In this document: positions 47,362 through 56,228 of the stretch, piece by piece
How positions within the stretch are numbered: position 1 is the first letter of the stretch
Layout of the letters: every line of letters starts with the position of its first letter
NCBI RefSeq assembly: GCF_037201815.1
Contig: NZ_CP147407.1
Location: 1,930,723 to 1,994,722 of the forward strand
DNA from: Metabacillus sp. FJAT-52054
GTDB lineage: Bacteria; Bacillota; Bacilli; Bacillales; Bacillaceae
DNA length: 64,000 bases
Direction of reading: 5' to 3'
Translations under genes and position numbers: made by a program
Notes under the pieces: model-generated
What the model saw: the letters and a program-made list of their open reading frames with translations, nothing else
Told to the model about the DNA's origin: nothing
Databases searched by the model: none

Positions 47362-49203
47362 ATGGGCAAAATCGTCCTGCTTGATGATCAGCTCAGCAAC
47401 AAAATAGCGGCTGGTGAAGTAGTGGAGCGTCCTGCTTCTGTTGTCAAGGAGCTGGTGGAAAACGCCATTGACGCAAACAGTTCGGTCATCGAGATTGACA
47501 TTGAAGAAGCGGGCCTTGGCTCTATCCGGATTATTGATAATGGAGACGGAATGGAGCCTGAGGATTGCTTAAACGCTTTTCACCGCCATGCAACGAGCAA
47601 AATTAAGGATGAAAATGATTTGTTCCGCATCCGGACACTGGGCTTCAGAGGTGAAGCCCTTCCGAGTATTGCGTCTGTTTCCCATGTGGAGATGAAAACA
47701 AGCAATGGACAGGATGAGGGATCATATTTAAAACTTACAGGGGGAAAAGTAGAGCAGCATGAGGCTTCTTCAAGCCGAAAGGGAACCGATATTACGGTCT
47801 CCAACCTGTTCTTTAACACACCTGCCCGTCTCAAATATATGAAAACCGTCCATACCGAGCTCGGTAATATTACGGATACAGTAAACCGTCTGGCGATGGC
47901 CAATGCATCGGTTTCTTTCAGGCTCACCCACAATGGCAAAACCATTCTCCATACGAATGGAAACGGAGATGTCCGGCAGGTGATTGCCTCCATTTACGGA
48001 TTATCGATCGCGAAGAAAATGGTGCCGATTTCACTGGAATCCCTTGATTTTCAAGTGACAGGCTATTTAGCCCTTCCAGAAGTGACAAGGGCATCAAGAA
48101 ATTACATTTCAACGATCATTAATGGCAGGTATATTAAAAATTACGCGCTGGCAAAAGCCATCATGGAGGGCTACCATACGCTTCTCCCAATTGGCCGGTA
48201 TCCGATTGCGTTTCTAACTATTACGATGGATCCCCTGCTCGTTGATGTTAATGTTCATCCTTCTAAAATGGAGGTAAGGCTAAGCAAGGAAGCGGAGCTG
48301 TATGAGCTTGTGGCCGAGGGGATAAAAGCGGCTTTCCGCAAAAAAACACTCATTCCCGAATCGCAGCCTCATAAAGCAAAGCCGGCGCCGAGAATGGATG
48401 AGCAGCAGATTATATCATTTGATGAATCCTACAGATCTGCTGAAAAAACACTTCGAACTCCCATTCAAATGGAAGAGCAGCAGGTTCTGGAGGAGAGGGC
48501 GGCTGAGCCTGAGACAGTGCCTGAAACTGACCATGATTTTACCTCAATGGTAAAAGAAACAGTCCATGAAAAAATTCTTCCTGATAAGAAGACTCATGAA
48601 GAAAGCTCCAGAGTAGAGCCGAGAGTTCCGCCGATGTATCCAATTGGCCAGATGCATGGGACGTATATTCTCGCCCAGAATGAAACAGGTCTTTATATGA
48701 TCGATCAGCATGCGGCCCAGGAACGGATAAAATATGAATATTTTCGTGAAAAAGTTGGGAGCATGGAGAAGGAAGTGCAGGAGCTGCTCGTGCCGATTAC
48801 CCTGCATTATTCCCATGATGAGGCGCTGCGGATCGGGGAGTCATTAAATGCTCTTGCTGAAGTGGGAGTGTTTCTTGAGCCTTTCGGCGGGAGCAGCTAT
48901 ATTGTCCGTTCGCATCCTCAGTGGTTTCCTTCGGGCAGAGAGCAATTCGTCATTGAAGAAATGATTCAGCAAGTTCTGGACCTTAAAAAGCCGGACGTCA
49001 AAAAACTGAGGGAGGAAGCGGCAATTTTAATGAGCTGCAAAGCCTCCATTAAAGCAAACCGCTACTTAAGGCTTGATGAAATGACAGCTCTTCTGGAGGA
49101 ATTAAGAAGGACGGAAGATCCTTTTACATGTCCGCATGGAAGACCGGTCATTGTCCACTTTACCACGTATGAAATGGAAAAAATGTTTAAGCGGATTATG
49201 TGA
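47362..49203 (+). CDS. mutL: DNA mismatch repair endonuclease MutL
   Basis: MutL couples mismatch recognition to strand removal. The 613-residue GHKL ATPase has [10 protein letters not shown] near residues 32-41, DNGDGM near 60-65 and [13 protein letters not shown] near 95-107. The C-terminal domain contains the endonuclease motif [12 protein letters not shown] near 447-458, so strand nicking activity is expected, as usual in bacteria without MutH. A variable linker (about 330-425) separates the two. GAAAGGAG precedes the ATG. Confidence 0.98.
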   Translation: MGKIVLLDDQLSNKIAAGEVVERPASVVKELVENAIDANSSVIEIDIEEAGLGSIRIIDNGDGMEPEDCLNAFHRHATSKIKDENDLFRIRTLGFRGEALPSIASVSHVEMKTSNGQDEGSYLKLTGGKVEQHEASSSRKGTDITVSNLFFNTPARLKYMKTVHTELGNITDTVNRLAMANASVSFRLTHNGKTILHTNGNGDVRQVIASIYGLSIAKKMVPISLESLDFQVTGYLALPEVTRASRNYISTIINGRYIKNYALAKAIMEGYHTLLPIGRYPIAFLTITMDPLLVDVNVHPSKMEVRLSKEAELYELVAEGIKAAFRKKTLIPESQPHKAKPAPRMDEQQIISFDESYRSAEKTLRTPIQMEEQQVLEERAAEPETVPETDHDFTSMVKETVHEKILPDKKTHEESSRVEPRVPPMYPIGQMHGTYILAQNETGLYMIDQHAAQERIKYEYFREKVGSMEKEVQELLVPITLHYSHDEALRIGESLNALAEVGVFLEPFGGSSYIVRSHPQWFPSGREQFVIEEMIQQVLDLKKPDVKKLREEAAILMSCKASIKANRYLRLDEMTALLEELRRTEDPFTCPHGRPVIVHFTTYEMEKMFKRIM

Positions 49204-49223
49204 ATTCTCCGTCACCGCGCATC

Positions 49224-49272
49224 CCTCCTCTGTATAACCTGAAAGAAAGTGAACAGAGGAGGAAGGTTATAA
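49224..49272 (+). promoter_or_regulatory. Ribosome-site-masking hairpin and second helix before ymaF
   Basis: CCTCCTCTGT (49224-49233) pairs perfectly with ACAGAGGAGG (49253-49262), which contains the ymaF ribosome binding site. In addition TATAACCT (49233-49240), in the loop, is complementary to AGGTTATA (49264-49271), directly before the ATG. The order A-B-A'-B' permits an H-type pseudoknot or two exclusive folds. Confidence 0.6.
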
Positions 49273-49692
49273 ATGAGGGTGGTTTTTGCTCCGCCGGATT
49301 TTCCGTCTCACAGTCATGTGTTTTTGATCGAAACGTCTGAAAGTGAGGGCCATACGCATGTAATGGATGGTTTTACAAAGCCGGTGAATGGAAACGCTTT
49401 TGATGGGCATTTTCATTTTTTCAGCGGGATCAGTTCATTTGATGAAGGGCACTATCACCGTTTCTACGGCAAAACCGGGCCAGCCATCCCGCTGCCGGAT
49501 GGAACGCACTACCATAGTATGTCGGGCAGAACGTACTTCAATTATAATAAACCTCCAGGCATGACTACCGGAGGCGTGCAGTATGCTGAAGGCGGTATTG
49601 AACGCCACTTTCATTTATTTGATGGAATGACAGGGAATCCGGTCGGTGTCGATCAGCCGGCTTGGTATAGATGGAATCCGTTATGGCCATAA
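49273..49692 (+). CDS. ymaF: YmaF-family histidine-rich protein
   Basis: The 139-residue protein belongs to the YmaF family, found just before miaA in Bacillus. It is built from repeated GH-(T/F/Y)-H units: GHTHVMDGFT, GHFHFFSGIS, GHYHRFYGKTG, THYHSMSGRT and RHFHLFDGMTG, about every 20-25 residues. Such spaced His pairs suggest metal binding, but the function is unknown. The start lies behind an inverted repeat that covers its ribosome binding site. Confidence 0.85.
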   Translation: MRVVFAPPDFPSHSHVFLIETSESEGHTHVMDGFTKPVNGNAFDGHFHFFSGISSFDEGHYHRFYGKTGPAIPLPDGTHYHSMSGRTYFNYNKPPGMTTGGVQYAEGGIERHFHLFDGMTGNPVGVDQPAWYRWNPLWP

Positions 49693-49715
49693 TGGTTACG
49701 TATCTGATTGGGATT

Positions 49716-49726
49716 CATGCTATACT
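49716..49726 (+). promoter_or_regulatory. Extended -10 promoter candidate of miaA
   Basis: TGCTATACT (49718-49726) is an extended -10 element 45 bases before miaA. No good -35 is seen, which an extended -10 can tolerate. Confidence 0.45.
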
Positions 49727-49770
49727 AGCTTTGAGAATGCACGTGCAGATACTGAGAGAGTGATATATAA

Positions 49771-50712
49771 ATGCAGGAAAAACAAAAAGTAATCGTCATT
49801 ATTGGACCAACTGGAGTCGGAAAAACGAAACTTAGCCTCGAAGCTGCCCATAAGCTGAATGGAGAGATTATCAGCGGCGATTCGATGCAGATATATAAAG
49901 GAATGGATATTGGGACCGCCAAAATACGCCAGAATGAGATGGAGGGCATCCCCCATCATCTGATCGATATAAAAAATCCGGACGAGAGCTTTTCAGCTGC
50001 GGATTTTCAGAAGCTTGCGAGAGCCAGTATTGAAGATATTGCTTCAAGAGGGAAAATGCCGATTGTGGCTGGCGGAACTGGGTTATACATCCAGTCACTG
50101 CTGTATGATTATCAATTTTCAGAGCAGCCTTCAGACCCTGAATTCCGTCTTCGTATGGAAAATATGGCAGAGGAAAAAGGGGCAGAGTATATCCACTCGC
50201 TTCTAATAGAAGCGGACCCTGAATCGGCTGAACGCATCCATCCGAACAATCAGAGAAGAGTGATCAGAGCTTTAGAAATTTTTCATGCCTCAGGGAAAAC
50301 CATGACAGACCAGTTGGAAAGTGAGTACCGGGCGGAACATTATCAATCTGCAATTATAGGGTTGACGATGGACCGTGAAACCCTGTACTATCGAATTAAC
50401 CAGCGGGTTGATAAGATGCTTGATGAAGGACTGCTTGAGGAAGTGACAGGCCTGTACCAAGATGGATTGAAAACAGGACAGGCTGTTCAAGCGATTGGAT
50501 ATAAAGAAATCTACCGGTATCTTGATGGTGAAATCTCTTTAGAAGAAGCTGTTGAGCAGCTAAAGCAAAACTCGAGGAGATATGCAAAACGCCAGCTTAC
50601 ATGGTTCCGGAATCGAATGGACGTCAAATGGTACGATATGACTCCTCCGGCCCAATCCGAACAGAAGCTTGACGAAATTTTTACATATATAGCAGGAAAG
50701 CTTCATCTTTAA
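49771..50712 (+). CDS. miaA: tRNA dimethylallyltransferase
   Basis: MiaA transfers the dimethylallyl group to A37 of tRNAs reading UNN codons, making the substrate of MiaB. The 313-residue P-loop protein has GPTGVGKTKLS near residues 11-21, SGDSMQIYKGMDIGTAK near 35-51, the HHLID motif near 65-69 and VAGGTGLYIQSL near 97-108. It is followed by hfq after 39 bases, the widespread miaA-hfq pair. Confidence 0.97.
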   Translation: MQEKQKVIVIIGPTGVGKTKLSLEAAHKLNGEIISGDSMQIYKGMDIGTAKIRQNEMEGIPHHLIDIKNPDESFSAADFQKLARASIEDIASRGKMPIVAGGTGLYIQSLLYDYQFSEQPSDPEFRLRMENMAEEKGAEYIHSLLIEADPESAERIHPNNQRRVIRALEIFHASGKTMTDQLESEYRAEHYQSAIIGLTMDRETLYYRINQRVDKMLDEGLLEEVTGLYQDGLKTGQAVQAIGYKEIYRYLDGEISLEEAVEQLKQNSRRYAKRQLTWFRNRMDVKWYDMTPPAQSEQKLDEIFTYIAGKLHL

Positions 50713-50751
50713 TCGAATAGTAACCATATAGAGAAATGAGGAGGACATATC

Positions 50752-50976
50752 ATGAAACAAGCAATCAATATTCAGGACCAATTTTTGAACCAGCTGCGCA
50801 AGGACGGAATTTTTGTCACTGTTTTCCTTCTTAACGGATTCCAGCTGAGAGGGCTGGTAAAAGGATTCGATAATTTTACTGTACTGCTTGAGACTGAAGG
50901 CAAGCAGCAGTTGATTTATAAGCATGCAATTTCAACGTTTGCACCGCAAAAGAACATTCAGCTTGAAACGGAATAA
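50752..50976 (+). CDS. hfq: RNA chaperone Hfq
   Basis: This 74-residue Sm-like protein has the Sm1 segment [20 protein letters not shown] near residues 26-45 and the Sm2 motif YKHAIST near 55-61. It lacks the long acidic C-terminal tail of enterobacterial Hfq, as in other Firmicutes. GAGGAGG precedes the ATG. It follows miaA and is closed by a strong terminator. Confidence 0.98.
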   Translation: MKQAINIQDQFLNQLRKDGIFVTVFLLNGFQLRGLVKGFDNFTVLLETEGKQQLIYKHAISTFAPQKNIQLETE

Positions 50977-50993
50977 TCAGTGATTCAAATGGG

Positions 50994-51025
50994 CCGCATA
51001 CAGCAGTGTATGCGGTTTTTATTTT
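50994..51025 (+). terminator. Terminator after hfq
   Basis: CCGCATACA pairs with TGTATGCGG around a GCAG loop, followed by TTTTTATTTT. Confidence 0.93.
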
Positions 51026-51153
51026 GCCTATTTCCAGTGGTTGTACATGACCCGTTGATGAATACATATAAGAAGATCAGGCGTTTTCAAAAAAAAATGA
51101 AAAAAACAGGGGGAGTCCTGCGGTTCATGCGTGAACAATAATAGGCATTTGTC

Positions 51154-51181
51154 ACGGCAGAGCCGTTCCGGGCGTATAGTA
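51154..51181 (+). promoter_or_regulatory. Sigma-K-like promoter of spoVK
   Basis: AC (51154-51155), 17 bases, then CGTATAGTA (51173-51181) fits the sigma-K pattern AC-n17-CATAnnnTA with one mismatch, 25 bases before spoVK. A sigma-E role is not excluded. Confidence 0.5.
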
Positions 51182-51205
51182 ACATAGAAAGCTGAGGTGA
51201 CTCTC

Positions 51206-52162
51206 ATGGATCAGGCAGTTACTTATAAAAATAACGGACAAATCAATATTATCCTAAATGGCCAGACGAAAGCAGGCAAGGAATCGGAAGGCAAGGGCTA
51301 TGACCTCGTTCTGCCTAAAACGGATTTTAAGCACGCCATTCTCAGGCAGATTGAAGAGGAAATGGGCACACTTGTAGGTATGGAAGAAATGAAGCGGAAT
51401 ATAAAAGAAATTTACGCCTGGATCTTTGTCAGCCAAAAGCGTGAGGAACAAGGGCTAAAAGCAGGAAAACAGGCGCTTCATATGATGTTCAAAGGGAATC
51501 CGGGAACTGGAAAGACTACGGTCGCCCGGCTGATCGGAAAGCTGTTCTGTCAAATGAACGTGCTTTCCAAAGGGCATTTGATTGAAGCAGAGAGGGCGGA
51601 CCTAGTAGGAGAATATATCGGGCACACCGCTCAAAAAACGAGAGAATTAATTAAGAGGTCGCTTGGCGGGATTTTATTTATCGATGAGGCTTACTCCCTC
51701 GCAAGGGGTGGAGAGAAGGATTTCGGTAAAGAAGCAATAGACACCCTCGTCAAGCACATGGAAGACAAACAGCATGAATTTATCCTCATTCTTGCCGGTT
51801 ATTCCAAAGAAATGGATCAATTTCTTGCAATCAATCCCGGTTTGCATTCCAGATTTCCGCTCGTTATTGATTTTCCTGACTATTCAGTTGACCAGCTGAT
51901 GGATATTTCCAAAAGAATGATTGAGGAGAGGGAATATGTATGGAGCCGGGAAGCGGAATGGAAGCTGAGAGATCATTTAATGTCCGTTAAGAGCATGACA
52001 CAGCCATCAAAATTCAGCAACGGCCGGTTTATAAGGAATATCATCGAAAAATCAATTAGAGCGCAGGCTATGAGATTGTTAATGGCTGATAAATACAATC
52101 GGGATGAATTGATAACGATTAAAGCTCAGGATTTGATCGTTCGGGAAGAGAAGCCGCTTTGA
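51206..52162 (+). CDS. spoVK: Stage V sporulation protein K (AAA+ ATPase)
   Basis: The 318-residue protein is a CbbX/SpoVK-type AAA+ ATPase needed for late spore maturation in B. subtilis. It begins MDQAVTYKNNGQINIILNG and contains Walker A GNPGTGKTTVAR near residues 97-108, Walker B GGILFIDEAYSLA near 154-166 and sensor/arginine finger segment GLHSRFP near 212-218. ATG 51206 follows GCTGAGGTGA; GTG 51197 lies inside that site. A sigma-K-like promoter lies just upstream and a terminator overlaps the stop. Confidence 0.96.
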   Translation: MDQAVTYKNNGQINIILNGQTKAGKESEGKGYDLVLPKTDFKHAILRQIEEEMGTLVGMEEMKRNIKEIYAWIFVSQKREEQGLKAGKQALHMMFKGNPGTGKTTVARLIGKLFCQMNVLSKGHLIEAERADLVGEYIGHTAQKTRELIKRSLGGILFIDEAYSLARGGEKDFGKEAIDTLVKHMEDKQHEFILILAGYSKEMDQFLAINPGLHSRFPLVIDFPDYSVDQLMDISKRMIEEREYVWSREAEWKLRDHLMSVKSMTQPSKFSNGRFIRNIIEKSIRAQAMRLLMADKYNRDELITIKAQDLIVREEKPL

Positions 52163-52173
52163 GCGGCTTTTTA
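52151..52173 (+). terminator. Terminator after spoVK
   Basis: AAGCCGCT pairs with AGCGGCTT around a three-base loop, then TTTATTAT. It begins before the spoVK stop codon. Confidence 0.88.
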
Positions 52174-52293
52174 TTATGGTTCAGTTGCGGTTTTACTAGC
52201 GTTGAGATTGGATGAGAAGCATTTGGCGGAGCAAAGGCGCTTGCTCTAGTTTCCTGATAAAGTCGAAATAGTGAAAAAAATGGAGATTAATAG

Positions 52294-52318
52294 GTTTTAT
52301 TTTTATAAAAAGGGGTAA
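52294..52318 (+). promoter_or_regulatory. Possible sigma-B promoter before the ABC importer
   Basis: GTTTTA (52294-52299), 13 bases and GGGTAA (52313-52318) each match the sigma-B elements GTTTAA and GGGTAT at five of six positions. The AT-rich context makes chance matches likely. Confidence 0.3.
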
Positions 52319-52320
52319 AT

Positions 52321-52347
52321 GTTTAAAGGGGATTTGCGCCTTTAAAC
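52321..52347 (+). promoter_or_regulatory. Inverted repeat upstream of the ABC importer
   Basis: GTTTAAAGG (52321-52329) and CCTTTAAAC (52339-52347) form a perfect 9-bp inverted repeat with a 9-base loop. It could be an operator or a leader hairpin 50 bases before the gene. Confidence 0.45.
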
Positions 52348-52397
52348 AATTGACGGATATTGAAGTCGGAATATTTAAACAGATAGGAGGGAGCTCT

Positions 52398-53666
52398 TTG
52401 ATCAAGAGAAACTGGGGCAGCGCTGCGAAAATCATCATCATTGCAATCGTGCTCTCGCTTGCCGGATGCGGTCAATCAGGAGAAGGAAAAGTAAAGCTTG
52501 ATTTCATGTGGTTCTCTGATGGCGGAGAAGGAGAAGTCATGAAGGAAATTATCAAAAAATATGAAAAGCAGAATCCGGATGTTGACATCAATCTGGTGGA
52601 AATTGCCTTCAAGGATGTTAAAACGAAATTAAAAACAATGATAGCAGGCGGAAAACCGCCGGCATTGGTTCGGATAAATGATACATATGAATTTGCTGAT
52701 TATGCAATTGATTTAACTGATTATGTAGGAGATCAGGAGAAATTCATCAGTCAGTTTGAGGATTCCATCAAACCTTTTTATGTCATTGATGGAAAAATTA
52801 TTGCAGCCCCCATGGATGTAACAGCCAATGGAATGTATTACAACAAGGATCTTTTTAGAAAAGCGGGAGTAAAGGTTCCGCAGACTCCGGAGGAAATTTG
52901 GACGTGGGATGAGTTCACTGCAGCTTTAAAAAAGGTAAAAGAAAAAGGGGACGCACGCTATCCGATGGTCTGGGATTCATCAGGACACCGCTGGTCGACC
53001 ATGATGTATGAGTACGGCGGCAGCTTGTTTAATGAAAATTTGACAAAGGCAGCGGTAAACAGCCCCGCATCTGTAAGAGCGCTAACTGACTTCAGGAACA
53101 TGCATAAGGAAGGCCTTATCCCGGATTCCGTATGGCTTGGCGGCGAGAACCCGAATAACCTGTTCCGCTCAGGTACAGTCGCGGTCCATTTAGCTGGAAA
53201 CTGGATGATGGGCAGCTATAAGGACATTACCCATTTTAAATGGGGTGTGACTTATTTGCCAAAAGATGAGAAGCGGTCTTCCGTTCCAGGAGGAAAGTAT
53301 GTAATGGGCTTAAAGAATACCGGAGTTGAGAAAGAGACCGCTAAATTCATTCAATATTTATCAACTAAGGAAGTAAATGCAGAGTATATTGAAAAGTCTT
53401 TATTCCTAAGTGCCAGAAAAGATAACAAAGAACTGAATTATCCGCTCGATGATCATATGTTTGATGTGTTTACGGATGAGTTTAAAAACACTTCTCCACA
53501 GGCAGCAAAAGACTGGTCAAATCAGCAGGTCATGAATAAAAATGCCGGGGATTTAACAACCGGCATTGCGAAAGCTCTAAAAGGAGAATCCACTCCAAGG
53601 GAGGCTCTCGATGAAGTGGCTAAAATCTTCGATGACACCATAGAACAAAACAAAAAACAGCCATAG
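52398..53666 (+). CDS. Sugar-type ABC importer, solute-binding lipoprotein
   Basis: The 422-residue protein is a family 1 extracellular solute-binding protein. TTG 52398 has AGGAGG 7 bases upstream and starts a lipoprotein signal (SAAKIIIIAIVLSLAGC) with lipobox LAGC; the upstream frame from 52350 would hide it. DFMWFSDGGEGEVMKEIIKK follows near the mature N-terminus and NGMYYNKDLFRKAG is a typical sugar-binding protein segment. It precedes two permeases. The sugar cannot be named because no catabolic gene is adjacent. Confidence 0.88.
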   Translation: MIKRNWGSAAKIIIIAIVLSLAGCGQSGEGKVKLDFMWFSDGGEGEVMKEIIKKYEKQNPDVDINLVEIAFKDVKTKLKTMIAGGKPPALVRINDTYEFADYAIDLTDYVGDQEKFISQFEDSIKPFYVIDGKIIAAPMDVTANGMYYNKDLFRKAGVKVPQTPEEIWTWDEFTAALKKVKEKGDARYPMVWDSSGHRWSTMMYEYGGSLFNENLTKAAVNSPASVRALTDFRNMHKEGLIPDSVWLGGENPNNLFRSGTVAVHLAGNWMMGSYKDITHFKWGVTYLPKDEKRSSVPGGKYVMGLKNTGVEKETAKFIQYLSTKEVNAEYIEKSLFLSARKDNKELNYPLDDHMFDVFTDEFKNTSPQAAKDWSNQQVMNKNAGDLTTGIAKALKGESTPREALDEVAKIFDDTIEQNKKQP

Positions 53667-53682
53667 AGGAGGGTGCTGAATA

Positions 53683-54618
53683 ATGGTAGTAGAAAAATCA
53701 AAGGCCATGCCGATGGCAATAAAAAAAACGAACGTAGAGACGATGAAAAAAGCGCAAAGAAAAAAGAAGCTTGCTCCTTATTTATTTGTTCTTCCAAATC
53801 TGTTAATTTTCCTAATATTCATAATCATTCCTGCTTTAATGGGACTTGTTTATTCGTTTACAAGCTATAATGGCGTATCAGATATGAAGTTTACAGGCCT
53901 GGAAAACTATATCCGATTGTTTAATAACGCAGAATTCTGGAAAATCATGCTGAATACGCTAATCTACGCAGCGCTTGTCGTACCGCTCGTTTTCGCGATT
54001 TCCCTGGGGATCGCCATGCTGATGATTAAGGAAATGAAGGCGCGAGGTCTTTTCAGAGCCATTATCTTCTGGCCGACCATGATTTCTTTCATCATCGTCG
54101 GCCTGTCCTGGAAATGGATATTTGGAGACAGCTTTGGAGTGATTACGTATCTGCTTGAAGCAGGCGGCCTTCCACCGATTAAATGGCTGTCGGATCCGGT
54201 TATAGCGAAGATTACCATTGTAATAGCGACTGTATGGGCCCGTGTCGGATTCTTTATGGTCATCTTTATTGCCGGGCTGCAAAGCATTCCAGCTTCCTAC
54301 TATGAAGCTGCACAGATCGACGGAGCAAACAGAAGCCAGCTGTTCTGGAAAATTACACTCCCGCTCTTAAAGCCTACAAGCCTTCTTGTTTTTATGCTGC
54401 TGATCGTAGAATCGGTAAAGGCATATCCGCTCATCTTTTCCCTTACAGGAGGCGGACCTGCAAAGGAAACAACCCTGATTGTTCAATATATTTTTGAGTT
54501 CGGATTTACGAAAAGTGAAGTCGGCTATGCAAGTGCCATGTCGGTTATCTTGTTCCTGCTGATTGGTATTTTCACGCTGATCCAATTTAAATGGGCAGAA
54601 GGAGGGAAAATCGATTGA
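53683..54618 (+). CDS. Sugar-type ABC importer, permease 1 (MalF-like)
   Basis: This 311-residue membrane protein has six main hydrophobic segments after a positively charged N-terminus and the EAA loop YEAAQIDGANRSQLFWKITL near residues 206-225, where the ATPase docks. GAGGAGGG precedes the ATG and it overlaps the second permease by four bases. It is of the carbohydrate CUT1 type. Confidence 0.9.
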   Translation: MVVEKSKAMPMAIKKTNVETMKKAQRKKKLAPYLFVLPNLLIFLIFIIIPALMGLVYSFTSYNGVSDMKFTGLENYIRLFNNAEFWKIMLNTLIYAALVVPLVFAISLGIAMLMIKEMKARGLFRAIIFWPTMISFIIVGLSWKWIFGDSFGVITYLLEAGGLPPIKWLSDPVIAKITIVIATVWARVGFFMVIFIAGLQSIPASYYEAAQIDGANRSQLFWKITLPLLKPTSLLVFMLLIVESVKAYPLIFSLTGGGPAKETTLIVQYIFEFGFTKSEVGYASAMSVILFLLIGIFTLIQFKWAEGGKID

Positions 54619-55433
54619 CACAGAAAGCAGGTTTTTTTACATATCTTGCCTTGATCCTACTTGCCTTAATCTTCATTGCCCCCGTACTGTGGATTTTTAT
54701 TTCTTCTGTTAAGGGGCCGATCGATTTGTATTCATGGCCGCCGAAGTTTTTGCCTGATTCGCTTTCATTTGAAAATTTTACGGCTGCCTTCAGCAAAGGG
54801 AATTTCGGACTGTATTTTATTAACAGTGCCATTGTAGCGGTATCCGCCACAATCCTGACATTGCTGATCAATACAATGGCTGGGTATGCGCTCTCCAAGT
54901 TTCGCTTTAAAGGAGATACACTCATTTTGTTTTTATTCCTTTCTACATTGATGATTCCAATAGAGGTCATCATGACTCCGATCTTTACGGTGATTAGCAA
55001 GCTCGGGCTTTATAATAATCTGCTTGGGCTGATTATTCCTCCCGCTGCTACTCCTATGGGAGTGTTCCTGATCCGTCAATATTTGCTGACGGTACCGGAT
55101 GATCTGCTGGAAGCGGCAAGAATGGATGGAGCCGGAGAATGGAGAATTTTTTGGACGATCATCGTGCCGATTGCAAAGCCTGTAATTGCTGTCCTGACGA
55201 TTTTCTCCTTCATGTGGAGATGGGACGACTTTATCTGGCCGCTTATTGTCATCAGTGATCCATCTAAATACACCATTCAGCTTGCCTTGGCAAATTTCAT
55301 AGGGGAATTCAGAGTTGACTGGGGAAGCCTTCTTGCCATGTCTGTCGTGACCATGATTCCAATTTTGATTGTATTCCTCATTTTCCAGAAGCAATTTGTG
55401 AAAGGAATGGCTACTTCAGGTATGAAAGAATAA
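54615..55433 (+). CDS. Sugar-type ABC importer, permease 2 (MalG-like)
   Basis: The 272-residue partner permease has six hydrophobic segments and the EAA loop LEAARMDGAGEWRIFWTIIV near residues 170-189. TTG 54615 is chosen because AGGAGGG lies 8 bases upstream, and its TTGA overlaps the previous stop. No ATPase gene follows; like other Bacillus CUT1 importers it probably uses a shared ATPase such as MsmX encoded elsewhere. Confidence 0.9.
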   Translation: MTQKAGFFTYLALILLALIFIAPVLWIFISSVKGPIDLYSWPPKFLPDSLSFENFTAAFSKGNFGLYFINSAIVAVSATILTLLINTMAGYALSKFRFKGDTLILFLFLSTLMIPIEVIMTPIFTVISKLGLYNNLLGLIIPPAATPMGVFLIRQYLLTVPDDLLEAARMDGAGEWRIFWTIIVPIAKPVIAVLTIFSFMWRWDDFIWPLIVISDPSKYTIQLALANFIGEFRVDWGSLLAMSVVTMIPILIVFLIFQKQFVKGMATSGMKE

Positions 55434-55467
55434 ACAAAAAAAGCGCAGCCAATGCGCTTTTTTTATT
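55434..55467. terminator. Bidirectional terminator between the importer and yvgT-like gene
   Basis: AAAAAAAGCGCA pairs with TGCGCTTTTTTT around GCCAA, giving A and T tracts on both sides, so it can end both converging transcripts. Confidence 0.9.
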
Positions 55468-56086
55468 GTTCTAAATGAGTTTTCTCCCCATAAATACTTC
55501 GGGTTGGGAGCTTCCAGTGAAACATATAGGAAAAAATTCTGAAAAGGGTTATAAAAACAAACAGTGTATACAATTCAAATGGGGAGCGGGCCCAGCCGAG
55601 TCCGATAACAAATCCGCCAATGATCGCCCATGCCGCATAAATTTCTGCCCTGAGAACGAGAGGCTTTCTTCTGGCTAGCATATCGCGGACAATCCCGCCA
55701 CCGCTTCCTGTAAGAACGGCCGCTACAACGATGGCGCTAAGAGGATGCTCCATCTTCGCAGCATACAGGGCACCCTGGATGGCGAATGCTGATAATCCAA
55801 TTGCATCCGTAAAATTGCCCCAGCGATTCCAATGCTTCATTAGAAATTGCGGAAAAACAAAAACCAGTGTGATGGAAAAGAGAGCGATTTGAAAGTAAAG
55901 GCCCTGCTCCCAAAGGGCTGAAACCGGGACACCGATCAAAAGGTTCCGGATGGCTCCTCCGCCAAAGGCTGTGACAATGCCTAATATATAAACACCTAAA
56001 ATGTCATACTCTTCTTCCATGGCAACAATTGCGCCGCTGATCGCAAAGGCAACCGTGCCAATAATACTTAATACTTCCCACGTCAT
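55463..56086 (-). CDS. yvgT: YvgT-like membrane protein (UPF0126/TRIC family)
   Basis: The 207-residue protein has two tandem UPF0126/TRIC-like units and about seven hydrophobic segments. The repeated glycine motif FAISGAIVAMEEEYD (residues 13-27) and FAIQGALYAAKMEHP (about 99-113), each followed by GGGAIRNLL or GGGIVRDML, marks the internal duplication. Family members have been linked to glycine or cation movement; the substrate is not known here. AAGGAG precedes its ATG on the minus strand. It is the only well-supported minus-strand gene. Confidence 0.88.
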   Translation of the reverse strand: MTWEVLSIIGTVAFAISGAIVAMEEEYDILGVYILGIVTAFGGGAIRNLLIGVPVSALWEQGLYFQIALFSITLVFVFPQFLMKHWNRWGNFTDAIGLSAFAIQGALYAAKMEHPLSAIVVAAVLTGSGGGIVRDMLARRKPLVLRAEIYAAWAIIGGFVIGLGWARSPFELYTLFVFITLFRIFSYMFHWKLPTRSIYGEKTHLEQ

Positions 56087-56122
56087 ATAAACTTCTCCTT
56101 AAACCATAGTGCAACCGTATAG

Positions 56123-56151
56123 ATTTTAAGCGGTGTTTCCTTTAAAATCAA
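56123..56151 (-). promoter_or_regulatory. Sigma-A promoter of the yvgT-like gene
   Basis: On the minus strand TTGATT (56151-56146), 17 bases, then TAAAAT (56128-56123) lies 37 bases before the start codon. Confidence 0.6.
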
Positions 56152-56159
56152 TGATTTTT

Positions 56160-56188
56160 TTTCAAATACAATCAAAAAATGGTATGAT
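56160..56188 (+). promoter_or_regulatory. Sigma-A promoter of hflX
   Basis: TTTCAA (56160-56165), 17 bases and TATGAT (56183-56188) lie 41 bases before the hflX TTG, back to back with the divergent promoter. Confidence 0.6.
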
Positions 56189-56228
56189 AGATTTTATCAT
56201 TAGAAACAGGAAAAGGCAGGAATGCAGA

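Noticed and set aside
54591..54614. Upstream GTG-type start for the second sugar permease
   Set aside because: It lies deep in the first permease without a ribosome site, while TTG 54615 has AGGAGGG at 8 bases and the usual overlap.
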